A stretch of 64,000 nucleotides of DNA, from the NCBI GenBank assembly GCA_002104935.1, contig MCGT01000030.1, positions 62,001 through 126,000 of the forward strand. Reading direction: 5' to 3'. Source of the DNA: Hesseltinella vesiculosa. Taxonomy: Eukaryota > Mucoromycota > Mucoromycetes > Mucorales > Cunninghamellaceae. The notes beneath the pieces were generated by a model, which had not been told where the DNA came from, did not search any database, and worked only from the letters and a program-made list of their open reading frames with translations. Positions 23,501 to 35,110 of the stretch are shown here, piece by piece (within the stretch, counting starts at the first letter, position 1; each line of letters begins with the position of its first letter). A program made the position numbers and the translations under genes.

Positions 23501-25519
23501 TCATGCAAATCTCCATGGCCACTTGCCACTCCGTCACAGTACTTCATGACCAGTGGATCGGTAACCCTGTCGACATCGAAATGTTCAAGGCTTCCAAGTG
23601 GACTCTGAAGAAAGCCGCCCAGGATGAAAAAGAAGCCCAGGAAGGCTACGTCGACACCCTGTTGCCTCCCCAAGAAACCCCAACCGTCTCTGCATCCCTT
23701 CAACCTGTGCATGTAATCAAACGGTTTGAATTTGTACACGCACGTATGTCTATGTCTGTGGCTGTGCTGGATACCGCCACCAACAAAGTGCACGTGTTCG
23801 TCAAGGGTGCCTATGAAAAGATACGCGAAATCTCTCTTCCTGGATCCATTCCCTCTGACTACGACCAAGTAACCTCTGACATGGCGCGCCATGGTTGTTA
23901 CGTCCTGGCTGTTTCCCACCGTGAAATTGATCTGGATCAGATTGGTGGTCTTGCTGCTTTTAAACAATGGGACCGCGAAACCATGGAACAACAAGTTTCG
24001 CTCATGGGCCTCCTCCTCTTCAAGAATCAGCTCAAACCTGACACTGCTGAAAACATCGCCAAACTCAAGCAAGGCGCCACCCGCACTGTCATGATCACTG
24101 GCGACACCGCTCTAACCGGTGTGTTTATCGGTCGGCAATGCGGCATGACCAAGCCTCATGCCAAGATCCTGCTGGGCGACCTGGTGACTGACCCTAATGA
24201 AAAGTCGGGCATCGCTGGACCTCGTGTCAAATGGACTGATGTTGACGAGCCCGAGACTTTTGCCGATGTCGACGTTGACCAGTACTTACGGAACAAAGAT
24301 CACACGCCTGTGGAATTGGCTGTTACCGGTAAGGCCTTTGACTGGCTGGTGGATCATGACATGATGCGTCAATATCTGCTCGACACCCGAGTGTTTGCTC
24401 GCATGACACCCCATGGCAAAGTACAATGTATCAAGCTCCACATGGAACGTGGCATTACGGCAATGACTGGCGACGGCGGCAACGACTGCGGTGCACTGCG
24501 TGCCGCTCACGTGGGTATTGCAATGTCCGACGCTGAAGCCTCGATCGTGTCCCCCTTTAGCACCAGCAACCGCAGTGTCAAATCCTGTGTTGAACTGATC
24601 CGCCAAGGTCGTGCTGCTCTCGCTACCTCCATCACTGGCTACAAGTATTTAATTTGTAAGTGAAGCAATGCAATAAGTGAAAAAGCCAGCTAAGCGCCTT
24701 TTTTTTTTTTTTTACCTCCTCCCGCCCTTCTCTTATGACACAGTATATGGCCAAGTAATGATGATGCTGAAGATCTTCACCTTTTATTTTTCAATCTCGA
24801 TGTCTCAAAATATTTGGATTGCTGTTGATGTGTTTATTACTGTGCTACTGACCATTGCTGTGTCTCAATCCAAGGCTGCATCAGAGCTGACACCTCATCG
24901 ACCCACGGCCCAGATCCTCGGTCCCCAGATCCTGTCCAGTGCTATTGGCGTGGTCATTCTCAACTGGACCTTCTTGATCGCTGGCTACGGCATGCTCTTC
25001 CAACAACCCTTTTTCCGCTGCAATGAATTCGACTCGTCGGCTGTCGACATCTCCAAGTGGTGGCTGCTAGCTGACAACTATGAAGGCGAACTGCTGTCGT
25101 TGGTCTGCGTATTCCAGTTCATCAATAACGCCGCCATCCAGAACTGGGGTTACTATTTCCGCAAGCCTTTTTACCGAAACTACATGCTGGTCTTTTTGTT
25201 TGCCTTATACTTTGCCATTGCATCGTACTGGGCCCTGGCCGATCCTAATCGCTTTGGCTGTCTCTTCCGCTTCCAGTGTGGTACAAAGGAAGTTCTGGAA
25301 AACGTCCTGCACTATCCAAACATCGACTTTTACATTGAAGATTACAACACCCCTCTGGGTCACAATGTGTTCCCCCGCGATTTCCGATGGAAGCTCTGGG
25401 GCCTAATTGTCGGAAACATCGTCACCACCCACATTTGGGAACGCCTGGTTGTCCTCGGCCCTGTCCACGCTTACCTTGCCAAAAAGTATCCTGTTCGTCG
25501 TTCTGACATTGCCTGTTAA
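20524..25519 (+). CDS. P5-type ATPase (Ypk9/ATP13A-like) with secreted Cys-rich N-terminal domain
   Basis: Nine exons total 4221 bases, 1406 residues (20524-20602, 20705-21225, 21464-21535, 21622-21961, 22018-22422, 22495-23085, 23160-23312, 23372-24655, 24744-25519). It starts with a signal peptide (MSRLLLISTCIVTLVSWVHA) and a Cys-rich luminal domain (about residues 27-165, some 17 Cys), then a membrane helix. P-type ATPase motifs follow: VDESSLTGEPLP in the actuator, DKTGTLTKEG with the phosphorylated Asp (about 23390), and MTGDGGNDCGALRAAHVGIA (about 24465), which is P5-like. The family moves polyamines (P5B) or handles ER membrane helices (P5A). The usual P5B M4 motif PPALP is SPLLPAALVVG here, and the following CISPPRI is CVDLPRI, so substrate choice may differ. 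Nothing suggests loss of function. The gene is tandem with the SKT5 homologue. Confidence 0.88.
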
Positions 25520-25580
25520 GTATTTTTTTTTTTTTTTTACCTTGTTACGTATTTGTTTGTGTTGCCATTTTTAATTTAAT

Positions 25581-25586
25581 AATAAA
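25581..25586 (+). promoter_or_regulatory. Poly(A) signal of the P5 ATPase gene
   Basis: AATAAA about 60 bases after the stop codon, within a T-rich then AT-rich 3' region. Confidence 0.5.
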
Positions 25587-25876
25587 CGATCGCGCTGTAC
25601 TTTTTGTTTGTATAAAAGCGTTGGAACACAATGCACTACGGGAAAAAAAACGCTCTGAACTTGATTCAGTCCACAATTGGATCATCTCAGGAAAGGGTGG
25701 CTCAGCCCAACTGGCATTTTGTAACACAAAGCATGTCCATTCATGGTCAAGATTCACGCCTCAATCGAACTTTAGTATTTTTGCCCATTTTCCCCAAAAA
25801 GAAAAAAAGGGGAGAACGCCCCTTTTCCCCTCCTCTCCACCTTTTTCTTTCTTTATTTATTTGTAATTTCAACACC

Positions 25877-28800
25877 ATGCTGCGACCAAATTCACCTCCA
25901 TCACCAGCGTCACCACGAACACCCACAGTGATATATACCATTCGCCCTTTGGAAAACAACGGTGAACCGATACGCCAGCCTGATGGCAGAGTCATTTACA
26001 ACACCATGCCCACTTCTGCTGTGATAAGTCTCACACCAAAGGTAGACGAAACTCGCCCGTCTATCCTTGCTCTTACCGAACCCAATCCACCCATACCCGG
26101 AGCCAATCGAACACTCACCTCTAATCGCAACTCGGCATCCTCTCTGGCTTCGTCGTCTTCGAGCCGCAGTGCCGATTCAGCGAACATGGCAACGCAACCC
26201 TTGGGTTTGTTCGCTGTCAATCTTGACCCTGCTGACCTTAGTGACGACGAAGATGACCCCATACCAACCCACGTTTCACCTCCCTCTTCTGTTATACCCG
26301 TCTCTCCCGCCCCTGCTTCCTCCGTCCAAATAAAAAATGCCAACAGCCCCGAGCCATCCTCCTCCGCGCACGTACCTGAATCCATTCCTACCCAGCCGCT
26401 GGCAACCACACCACCACCCGACCGTCCTCTTTCCCAAACCTCTCAATCTGCTGCTTCTTCTGAACCCGTTCCTACTCCTCCTCCTTCCACCGCCGAAGTC
26501 GACGTTGCCGAGGGCGTCACATCTGCGCGTGTCGACGTTGAACGAAAGGCATCCAAGGTGCTTTATGACCCTACCAAGAAATCTGTAGCCGACCCCAAGG
26601 ACACCCAGATCCAGTCGTTTGCTAAGCATGCCAGTATCATCGAGCCCTCGCGCCATGTCATTAATACCCACCCCAAACTCAGCCAACAATCTCAGTCTCC
26701 TCCTGCTTCCTTGCCCAGCTTTCCCAGCTTCACACTGACCTCTGGTGCAGCAAAAGATGCTGTCAGGCGGGAATCTGCGGCCTCTCAGACCGACCTGTCG
26801 CCCCATACACACCGTCACTCCCAGCAACCCGATGCAGATGAATTCCACCACCATCACCACCACCACCACCATGCACACGCTTCTCCCCATCCAGCCGAAC
26901 CAAATGCCCCTCCCCCTCCACCCCCAAAAGATCGTTATGTCATCATCAATCGGAATTTTGCCATCGGTCATTCGCCGGTCACAGCTGCCTCTGCTTCCTC
27001 TTCCTCGGCCGCTCAACCCCAGCCTACTTCTACCGCCACCCAACAGCCTGCAGCTGAATCTGCCTCCACATCGCTTTCAACCTTGCCTCCGGGAAGCGCA
27101 AAGTCTCCTACACAACGTGGTGCTGAAAACGACAGTCAAACATACTTGCCTGAGCTCGATTTCTCTAGCCCCTCGATCTTCTCGCCCGTGACTGGCGATG
27201 GCCCCGTCTCAGCATCTCAAGTCGGTCGAGGAAAAGTGCCGGCAACAGCAACGCCCGCTGTCGATCAGCAGGATCGCCGTAGTAGCAGTCACGGATCAAC
27301 CTCAGGTTCTTTCCACCAAGACGGAAGCGTCACCACTAGCACTAGCCACCGTAACAGCTTGGACAGACCACTCTCGACTCTATCCCAGCAGCTCGTGGGG
27401 AACACCAACACCATCAATGCCACTGCTCAAACTTCCCGGTACAACATCGCCTCCTACAGCCTGACGAATAATCCTGATGCCGTCCGCGTTTACGGTGAAA
27501 TGGCCAAGAGGACAAACGACCCCTACGTGCAGCTCGCCTATGCCAAGTACCTGATTCAGGTTGCCAAGCTATTCCAACCGAACCAAGGCCACACCGATAA
27601 TGTCGAAGATGCCACACGCGGTAGGCGACGAGGCTTTGAACGCGAAGCTGTTCGCTGGGTCCGGCGATTGTCTGAGCAAGGGATTCCTGAGGCAGCTCTC
27701 ATGGAAGCCACCTGGATGGAAGATCATCTCTATGGTTACAGTGGCAATCACAACAAAAAGATCGAGCGATTGTACCGTCTTGCCGTTGGCGCCAACCTGC
27801 CCGAAGCCTACTACCGCCTAGCTGCCCGCCTCGAATCGTCCAACAGAAACAGTGAAGAAGCTCTCTTTTTGTTCCAACGTGCCGCCGAATTCAATTATCC
27901 TCAAGCTATCTACGTAAAAGCTCTTTTTTTTATGCTTTTGCTACTTGCAGTTTACTTATTTTTTTTTTCGGTGGGAGGAAATAGAAAATCGCAAAGATCC
28001 ATCTGCATGGTGAATTGGGTCAGCCACAAAACCTGCGGCTAGGGATGGAGCATCTGATGCTTGCAGTCAATGCTTCCACTGAAGAATGTAGTGAACCTCC
28101 ATATGTGCTAGCCTTGATTTTGACCAACCGATACTCCAAGCTCTCTGTACCTACGTATGTTCTTGAGTGGAGGCAAACGACCAGGGGAGATAGGTGCTAA
28201 TTTTTTTTATGTTTTTAGTGAGCTTACTGAAGCCTTTGGTCAGCTTCCAGACGTCATTGGTTATATGGAACAATCTGCTAATCTAGGAAATGTGGGGGCC
28301 AAAAATCGTGCTGGCCATATCTATGAACATGGCTCGTATGGTATCCCGATGGATGTAGCCAAAGCCTTTTCATTTTACACTGATGCCGCCAACAAAGGCC
28401 ATCTGCAATCGATGTTGGCCTTGAGCCGTCTGTACAACCGCGGCTGCCATGGTCCTAGTGACGACGATGAACAGCACCGATTAGAACAAGATACCTCTGG
28501 CTGGTTTGCTAGTCACGACGTCAACCCTGAAATGGCCTTTTCCTGGTGCCGACGCGCCGCCCGGGGCGGCTTACCCGATGCCAGCTTTTTGCTTGGGTAA
28601 ATACACCTGCCCCTCCAGGGAAAAGTAGCCTTCTCACCCTTTTTTCTTGCTTCTTTCCGTTTAGGTGGTATTATGAAATTGGCCTAGGAATACCAAGAAA
28701 TTACCAGTACGCCATGGAATGCTTTGAACAGGCCGCAGCCAAAGGTCAGCTGGATGCAAAAGAGCGCCTGGAAAAAACCAACTCTTTCACCCGGCAACAG

Positions 28801-28908
28801 CACCAAGACCCAGCAGTGCATTCCTCGACCAGAATTAGCAGAGACTTTGGCAGCATGCGCTTAACCGCAGACTTCCGTCACAACAAAGAAGATTGTAACA
28901 TGATGTAA
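25877..28908 (+). CDS. SKT5: Chitin synthase activator Skt5/Chs4-like Sel1-repeat protein with CaaX box
   Basis: Four exons (25877-27913, 27985-28154, 28219-28596, 28665-28908) total 2829 bases, 942 residues. The first 510 residues are disordered (Ser/Pro/Thr, an eight-His run near 26850). Then come Sel1-like helical repeats, for example YVQLAYAKYLIQVAKLF, AVRWVRRLSEQGIPEAALM, LYRLAVGANLPEAYYRLAAR, VGAKNRAGHIYEHGSYG and YAMECFEQAAAKGQLDAKER. The last four residues are CNMM, a CaaX box. Yeast Skt5/Chs4 activates chitin synthase III at the bud neck and is prenylated at its own CaaX end, so membrane targeting is probably conserved. The start ATG (context CAACACC) was chosen over an in-frame upstream ATG at 25631, which would translate the T-rich leader. 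Confidence 0.88.
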
Positions 28909-29665
28909 CCCTTGCGTTTTCCCTTCTCGCCCTGCATATTTTTTTATCCAAATTACGATACCACAAATTTATTTAGCAACCTGTTTTTTTCGTAATAAAG
29001 CAACGTTACCTACTGGGTAGACCAAAGGAAACCCGAGTCTATGCTTGTGTCTACATTCTACTTTATGAACGCTTCTTAGAGGGTATTTTGCAGGGCTTGC
29101 TCTTCTTTTCCCCCAGCCAATAGCCCAAAAAATAATAATAATAATAATAATAAGGCCTCCAGCCCAATATTGCACACTGAGGCACTCCCTCGGCGTGTGT
29201 ATTGTGTCGTTCAGCATGTGCAATGCGCACTGCAATGAATATTATTTAAATTGCATATTTCTTTAACAGAATGCTGACGAGCTACACGTCGGTATCAACA
29301 CATCCACAACGAGCACTCCACTGATTTATTTTGGTATCCACCACCTTCCAGAATCAGCCGCTAGCTATGAAGACCCGCCGAGAGGTCTTCGCAGGTGGCA
29401 CTAATTGCTAACCAAATGCCATTCTTTTCTCTGCCAAATATCTATGTCTTCCATACTGTTGCCACTGCCTCAACTCTTTATTATTACATCATATAATACT
29501 CTGACTTTTATCCTCATTATTCAAGAACATCCTCGAAGAACCCTTGTTAAAAAGGGCAAAAAATGAGCGACAGGCTAAGATACACGAGAAAATAAGCCCT
29601 GATTTTTAAGGAGATTGTAGGGTAAGTTTCTTTTTATTGTTGTTGGTTAACAGGACAACATAAAT
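28909..29665. other. Intergenic region between SKT5 and ATP15, with microsatellite and repeat R2
   Basis: The two genes converge here. The stretch includes an (AAT)8 microsatellite at about 29130-29153 and the R2 repeat copy described separately. No gene is supported. Confidence 0.5.
29154..29284 (-). repeat. Dispersed repeat R2, copy 1
   Basis: Read on the minus strand, this 130-base stretch matches 37845-37974 on the plus strand over its full length. Shared landmarks are AGCTCGT.AGCA, AAAGAAATATGCAATTTAAA, CATGCTGAACGACACAATAC, GTGCAATATTGGGCTGGAG. Similarity stops abruptly at both ends, next to low-complexity DNA. The two copies are in inverted orientation 8.6 kb apart. Confidence 0.75.
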
Positions 29666-30087
29666 CTATTGAGCAGCTTCAGCCTTGCGAACGAATTGCT
29701 GCCAACGGAAGAAAAACGTTAGTCATGCATCGTCTTGTTGCCATTTTTTGGAACTTACTTGTTCCTTGCTAACGCCGTTTTCCCACTTTTGGAACTTGAG
29801 GCCGTTGGTGTTGCGGGCGAGCACTTGTTGGGTGCGAGCTTCATCCTTCAAAGCGTTACGGAGGGCACGAGCGCAGATGTTAGCGTATTGGACGTAACTA
29901 TAGTATCATCCATCAAGGAAAAAAAAAAAAAAAAACAAACAAAAAACAAAAAAGAAAAAAAGTGAGTGATCCTGGCCAGCTTTTGTCGCAGTAAATGATT
30001 AAAACATGGCAAATGTATTTCATGTTCATCTACTTAACATTAACAGTGATCGACGTACGTAATACCAGCAGATTTCCAACCAGACAT
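29666..30087 (-). CDS. ATP15: Mitochondrial ATP synthase subunit epsilon
   Basis: Three exons (30087-30059, 29897-29759, 29698-29666) total 201 bases, 66 residues, close to the 62 of yeast Atp15. It starts MSGWKSAGITYVQYANICAR, the conserved W-[RK]-x-AG-[IL]-[ST]-Y helix of the small F1 epsilon subunit. It ends QFVRKAEAAQ. The protein sits in the central stalk of F1 in the mitochondrial matrix; no presequence is visible, as in other fungi. The first intron uses donor GTACGT inside ACGTACGTCG and contains an A run interrupted by C near 29925. The start codon is head to head with the SLC44 gene across about 510 bases. Confidence 0.9.
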
Positions 30088-30597
30088 TGTGAAAGTGTTG
30101 TGTAATGGAAAGAAGAGGGAAAAAGAAAACAGTAGGCTGGCAGCGATTTTTTTTTCACTTTGACCCCGACCCATCCAGCTTTCCTCAGCCTCGACAATCT
30201 CAGTCACGCAGTTGTAGTGGATGCTGATTGGCTTAGTTTGACCACATCCCATTGGCCCATTCTCGCATGAACATTGATTGACCTCCAGGCTCATCTGGTG
30301 ACCATACCACGATAAGAGGCGAGTAGCACCTTCGTCTTCTCCCGCCGAGTATGGATGTACCAAGGCCATGCCTTGACAAATTGAAAGTAAACGCTCGCAT
30401 TCGGGAAGACAGCCTTGGATTTTTTTTTTGGTTGTTTGGGGTAACGTGACCTTTTGATGGGCACTGGGTCACACGCAAGCAAAGGTCAGACAAGCGTTTG
30501 AAAAGGGCGAAAAAAAAAAAAAAAAAAAAAGGGATTCTCTTTCCCTCTTTTTCTTTATTATTCACCCTTTTTCACACTATTTTTTGATCGCACTCTC
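30088..30597. promoter_or_regulatory. Divergent intergenic region of ATP15 and the SLC44 gene
   Basis: About 510 bases hold both promoters. The right part contains an A20 run (near 30510) and a pyrimidine-rich leader before the ATG at 30598. No specific binding site was recognised. Confidence 0.4.
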
Positions 30598-33115
30598 ATG
30601 GATCAGTCATTACCTAATCTTGCTAGAAGTGTCTACTCAACATTACGACAAAGCCTGCTGGAACCACCGTCTTGGCGGTCTGCCTATGCTCAAATGGAAG
30701 CAGAATCGGAGAATGAGGATGACGACAATTTTTACCATGAACACGCCACCACACAAAGTCTCTTTTACTCGACACAGCAGCTTGGCGATGAGAGTATACC
30801 ATTGGAAGAATCCTATGGTCATTACTCTGACCGCAGTCAACTCATTTTTAGCCAAGACGACATGCTGCGTGAAGACAACTCAACTTATGAAGAAAGTCCC
30901 GTAAGTGAACGTCGACTATTCATAGCCTTGTTTTTATAAAATCGCTCAACCCATCTTTTACTAGAAACCTTCTGCCATCTATTTAGATCTCCCTTCTCCC
31001 GAAAACTTCCCTTCACAAGCTGCAAAACAGTTATCCGAATCACTCCTACCCACTACTGCTGCGGTAACTCTCAAAAAAAATCTGCAACGTCTGGAATCTG
31101 ACACGTTTGCTCCCTTTGCCATAGATTCCCTCTGTCATTTCATCCAAAACTGAAAAAAAGTATCGAGACCCAGTGTTTATGGCGCTGTACATCTTGTGCT
31201 TTGGCTTTTACCTTGCTTCGGGTCTTGTCATTCTTTTTACAACGAGCGTAAGATATCCTGTGCCCAGTTGCGCGAGTCCTAACCATCTGCTGAATATTAG
31301 GAAAAATCGATCGAAAAACTAGCCCGTGGCACCACTTTTGCAACTATTAAAGAGAGTGCTGGTAAACGTCAAGGTTGAAACAAGGAACTTAAAATAATGG
31401 ACTCTTCCCTCTTTAGGCCTATTGACATTGATGATGGCATTGGCGATTATCAGTGGATCCGTCTGGATATATGTACTGCGCAAAATGACAAAGGTAAATG
31501 AAACCAGGCTCCTTGAAATCGAGATCCAGCATCTCATCTTTTTTTTGTCAGGTCATCGTTTGGGGCACACTCTTCGTTGTCCCTGCCTCATTCGTCGGTA
31601 TGTTTATTTGGTCTTTCTCTGAATCCCTGCACAAGCACTCGTTTGGTACAGGTGAATTTTCACAGAACAAAAGGTAAAGCGATCTTTTTGACACAAGGCA
31701 ATAGCTTTACCAATATTTTCTTTAATTTTAGTCTCACCGTCCTGTCCATGATCCCATTGGTTATCAGTGCCATGTATTCATTTCTGGTGTACATCAACCG
31801 ACACAAAATCAACAAGACAATCACCATTATTGAGGTATTTCATGCAAAAATATGCGGCGAAACGAATGGGAAAATACCGGGCAGGGGGGCTTATCATGGG
31901 GCACAGAAAGTCATCCATGACTGACCTTTATTATCTTGAATAGCTTTCATGTGATGTGATGCGCTTCAATCCTGGTATCGCCATTGTATCTTTGATTTTA
32001 TTGGCCGTATTTATCGTTTTTACTACCCTATGGATCACCCTGTTCAATCGACTCTGGCTCATGGGCTTGACCTCTGGTAAGAGAATCGAGGAGGGAGCCC
32101 CTTACAACCTCATATCCATCATTTGCTCTCCTAGGCTCTAACTGGATTGTAAGCAGCAATGCCTACCTGTGGGCAGTGTTCCACATCTTTGTCTATTTCT
32201 GGACTGCAGCCATTCTGATCAACATGCAAAGGTAAGAGAATAGTATGCCTAGACTCATCCAGGGCCTGAACCCTTCTATTCCACAGGTTTGCTTTGTCAG
32301 CCATCACAGCTCAGTGGTACTTTCATCGCCTCGACCCTCAACGAATGGATACTAAACAATCTTGGAAAATCGCACTCTACAATGCCTCGACCACTTCCTT
32401 TGGTACACTGGCTTTCGGTGGCCTTATCTTGTCTCTTGTACAGCTACTCCATTTTTTGACAAGGCATATGAAAAAGGTAAATGAGCGTAGTGGTAGAAAA
32501 TGACTCTGGTGAATTTGAAACCTTTTTTTATAAATGTCTAGTACACAAGATCGAATTGGCCATTGACATCGCTAGTCTCAGCCATCCTCACCTACGTTGA
32601 AGCATTGATAAGCAATATCAACAACTATGTCATTGGCCTTGCTGGCATCACAGGCGACAGTTTCTGTGCATCAGCCAAGGCTGGCACCAAGATCTTCCGT
32701 CGCAACCTCATTTCTGGCCTTGTGGGCGGTAAGCCAAAAAGACCCAGGTCAAGGCAAGGAAAGTTATTGACCCTCCCTCCTGCACAGATTTGATTACCCG
32801 GCTTGTACTCTATATTGGCTCGCTGGTTGTGTCGATTGCTTCGGGGCTTGCTGCCTATGTGTTTGCTAGTCACCAGCTCCATTCGTCTCATGGTTATGTC
32901 TTGGGCTTTATGGCTTCCCTTGCCCCTCTTTATATATCTCAGTTCTTCTCTTATACCTTGATGAGCATGTAAGTCGTCTACTTTGCTCAACAATTGCGCC
33001 CACTCACTTTCATTTTACTAGTGTCGATGCCACTTTTCTCTGCTATGCCATCGACCTCGACACAGGCACTGTACATCTCACTGCTGCTCACGACGTTTTC
33101 TCTGGATTTGATTAG
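30598..33115 (+). CDS. PNS1: Choline-transporter-like protein (Pns1/SLC44 family)
   Basis: The start MDQSLPNLARSVYSTLRQSL opens a cytosolic acidic N-terminus of about 150 residues (ESENEDDDNFYHEH). Some ten further exons encode about ten membrane helices, for example MALYILCFGFYLASGLVILF, LTLMMALAIISGSVWIYVL, FNPGIAIVSLILLAVFIVF and LVLYIGSLVVSIASGLAAYV. The C-terminal region contains the family signature around FLCYAIDLDTGT at 33030-33075, then ends AAHDVFSGFD. The family includes human CTL1-5 choline transporters and fungal Pns1. The yeast protein's substrate is not established, so choline transport here is a family inference. Introns are short (50-60 bases). The stop is TAG at 33113-33115. 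Confidence 0.88.
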
Positions 33116-33493
33116 ATGTCCCTCTTTTTTTTTTTCACTTATATCTCGGCCACGTTCTCATACGCTCGTTTCTTGTTCTTACCCTTCCACTGTAGCATTT
33201 CCACTAAATCAATTAAACATGATATCCACTCTCTGTTAAATCTGCCTGCTTGGCGGCTGTCATTCATTTCTGTTATGAGACTGGATAAAGGAAACTTAAG
33301 TTTTGCGCAAGCATCTTTTCTCGCTCCAACCCAGTTTGTCTTTACACTTCCGTGTCTATGCAGTTCTTTGTCGCAAAACTGTGTTTAGTGTGAGTCGAAG
33401 AAAATGTTGGATATAGTTGATTTTGGCATAGTCTCCCAGTCATTTTCCTTGCTGTTTTTTTTTTTTTCTCTGAGGATTCACAGAAGCTGAAGC

Positions 33494-34307
33494 TACAGTA
33501 TTTTTAGTGATGATGGCGCGCAGGATAGAAATTTTAGCAGGCAAAAGAAAACCAATTCACTGGCAAAATAAATTTGAGTGCACGCAAACCAGGTCTGATT
33601 TGCACGCAAAGCATTTCCAGTGCACGTGAACCTGGTTCTCCAGCCACGCAAACCAGGCTTCCGACTCCCGCAAACCTGATGTTCTCCACCCGCAAACCAG
33701 ATCACCGACTTCCGCAAACTTGATTTCGAAGTGCGGGAAGGCTTGGATAGTAGGAAGATGTCATCAACATGAGTTACCCGCCCAACCTTTTTTTTATTGT
33801 CGCACTTACGTTCAAGGTGTCATCCAGGTGAGTCGCCCGCCGCCCAGCCTTTTTTTATTGTCGCACTTCGACATCTTTTTTTTTGGATGACTCGGTGCGT
33901 TCAAAAATGTTCAAAAATGATCAAACTTGGGAGTTGACGACATCTTTTTTTTTTGGATGACTCGGTGCGTTCAAAAAAAAAGATGTGGAAGTGCGACAAG
34001 AAAAAAAAAGGTTGGGCGGGCAACTCATGTTGATGACACCTTCCTACTATCCAAGCCTTCCCGCACTTCGAAATCAAATTTGCGGGAGACGGTGATCTGG
34101 TTTGCGGGTGGAGAACATCAGGTTTGCGGGAGTCGGAAGCCTGGTTTGCGTGGCTGGAGAACCAGATTCACGTGCACTGGAAATGCTTTGCGTGCAAATC
34201 AGACCTGGTTTACGTGCACTCAAATTTATTTTGCCTGTGAATTGGTTTTCTTTTGCCTGTTAAAATTTTTATCCTGCGCGCAAACCATCATCACTAAAAA
34301 TTCTGTA
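33494..34307. mobile_element. 810-bp fold-back element with TA target duplication
   Basis: The two ends are inverted copies over about 340 bases. The left end begins CAGTATTTTTAGTGATGATGG (33496) and the right end, read backwards, CAGAATTTTTAGTGATGATGG (34305). TA dinucleotides flank both ends (33494-33495 and 34306-34307), as for Tc1/mariner-type insertions. Each arm contains an array of GCAAACC-type units about 25 bases apart. There is also a partly duplicated block with ATTGTCGCACTT and TGTCATC..GGTGAGT. Facing the centre is GATGACTCGGTGCGTTCAAAAA, repeated. The open frames in the arms mirror each other and are by-products of the palindrome. It carries no transposase, so it would move only with help. 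Confidence 0.8.
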
Positions 34308-34478
34308 AAGTCCAGGAACGTGAGGTTTGATAACCGAGGCTCATATCTTCAAAAGGTATGAGAATAAACCCGCCTTTTCTTTCTTTTCTTTTTCAAGGTA
34401 ATAACGTTTTTACAGCACTTTGCATTTTTTCACTGATGACTGCTATTTGATTTGGATTATTGTATAAGGGGTATAATA

Positions 34479-35110
34479 TCACATTTGCCTACCTTTTCCT
34501 TTTCCTTTATATACAGGAGAAGGAGAAGCGTGAGAGGAGGGCGAGGAGGAGGAACCAGGCGAGGAGGAGGAGGAACAAGGCGAGGAGGAGGAGGAACAAG
34601 GCGAGGAAGAGGAGCCAGACGAGGAAGAGGAGCCAGGCGAGGAGGAGGAGCATGTGCAAAGGGAAGGGGGCGAGCAGGACGAGGACTGGCAGTTGCAGGA
34701 AGATGCACGCTCGGCAATGGCCTTCAATTGCGATGGGAACAATTCCAATTCGCTTTTGCACAAAGCGCAAAGCCATTGCCCAGGTGCATTCTTCCCTTCC
34801 ACCTCCGTCCACATGACCCGGATATCACACCTTAATTTATCAAAGGTATGACGCCGCTGGCATATGTTGTAAGCCAGTGGTGCGACCAGGTTAAAGAAAC
34901 CTCGTGTCCGTGCGCCCCGAAGCTGGTCTTTGGTGTAATCGGCTTTGTTTTTGCGCACGATCGTTTTCCAAACTGGATCTGGTGAAACATATTGCCGTAG
35001 TGAAGGGTATGCCTTACTAATTGATACTTTCTCCTGGAATGGGAGGTAGTGGATGATCAGCAAAATTAACTCAAGAGGTAGTGATAGTAGAGCAGATCGG
35101 CTCGATTTTG
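34479..35110 (-). CDS. F-box protein with Cys/Ser-rich tail, 5' end unresolved
   Basis: The minus-strand frame carries a clear F-box: LPLELILLIIHYLPFQEKVS then SISKAYPSLRQY (about 35090-34990). F-box proteins bind Skp1 and recruit substrates to SCF ubiquitin ligases. It is followed by a helical region and a possible metal site, WLCALCKSELELF (about 34760). The last 70 residues are a Cys/Ser/Pro repeat (units such as CSSSSPGSSSS) encoded by a purine tract. There is no ATG between the F-box and the upstream stop near 35150, and I found no convincing donor/acceptor pair. So a 5' exon is missing from view or the gene is truncated. It lies 170 bases from the fold-back element. Stop TGA at 34479-34481. 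Confidence 0.55.
34517..34680 (+). repeat. GA-rich purine tract with 9-12 bp tandem units
   Basis: The plus strand is almost pure A/G for about 160 bases, in units like GAGGAGGAGGAACAAGGC. It encodes, on the other strand, the Ser/Cys repeat of the F-box protein. Such homopurine mirror-like tracts can adopt triplex DNA, but that is general knowledge, not shown here. Confidence 0.7.

Noticed and set aside
25631..25876. Upstream start for the SKT5 homologue
   Set aside because: The added residues read through the T-rich leader and include KKKKRG. The ATG at 25877 has a better context and sensible N-terminus.
29300..29420. Hairpin AAGACC...GGTCTT as a possible structured RNA
   Set aside because: A short stem only; no tRNA, snRNA or riboswitch features around it.
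33493..34361. Two open frames sharing the peptide VIWFAGGEHQVCGSRKPGLR
   Set aside because: Their identity comes from the inverted arms of the fold-back element, not from duplicated genes.
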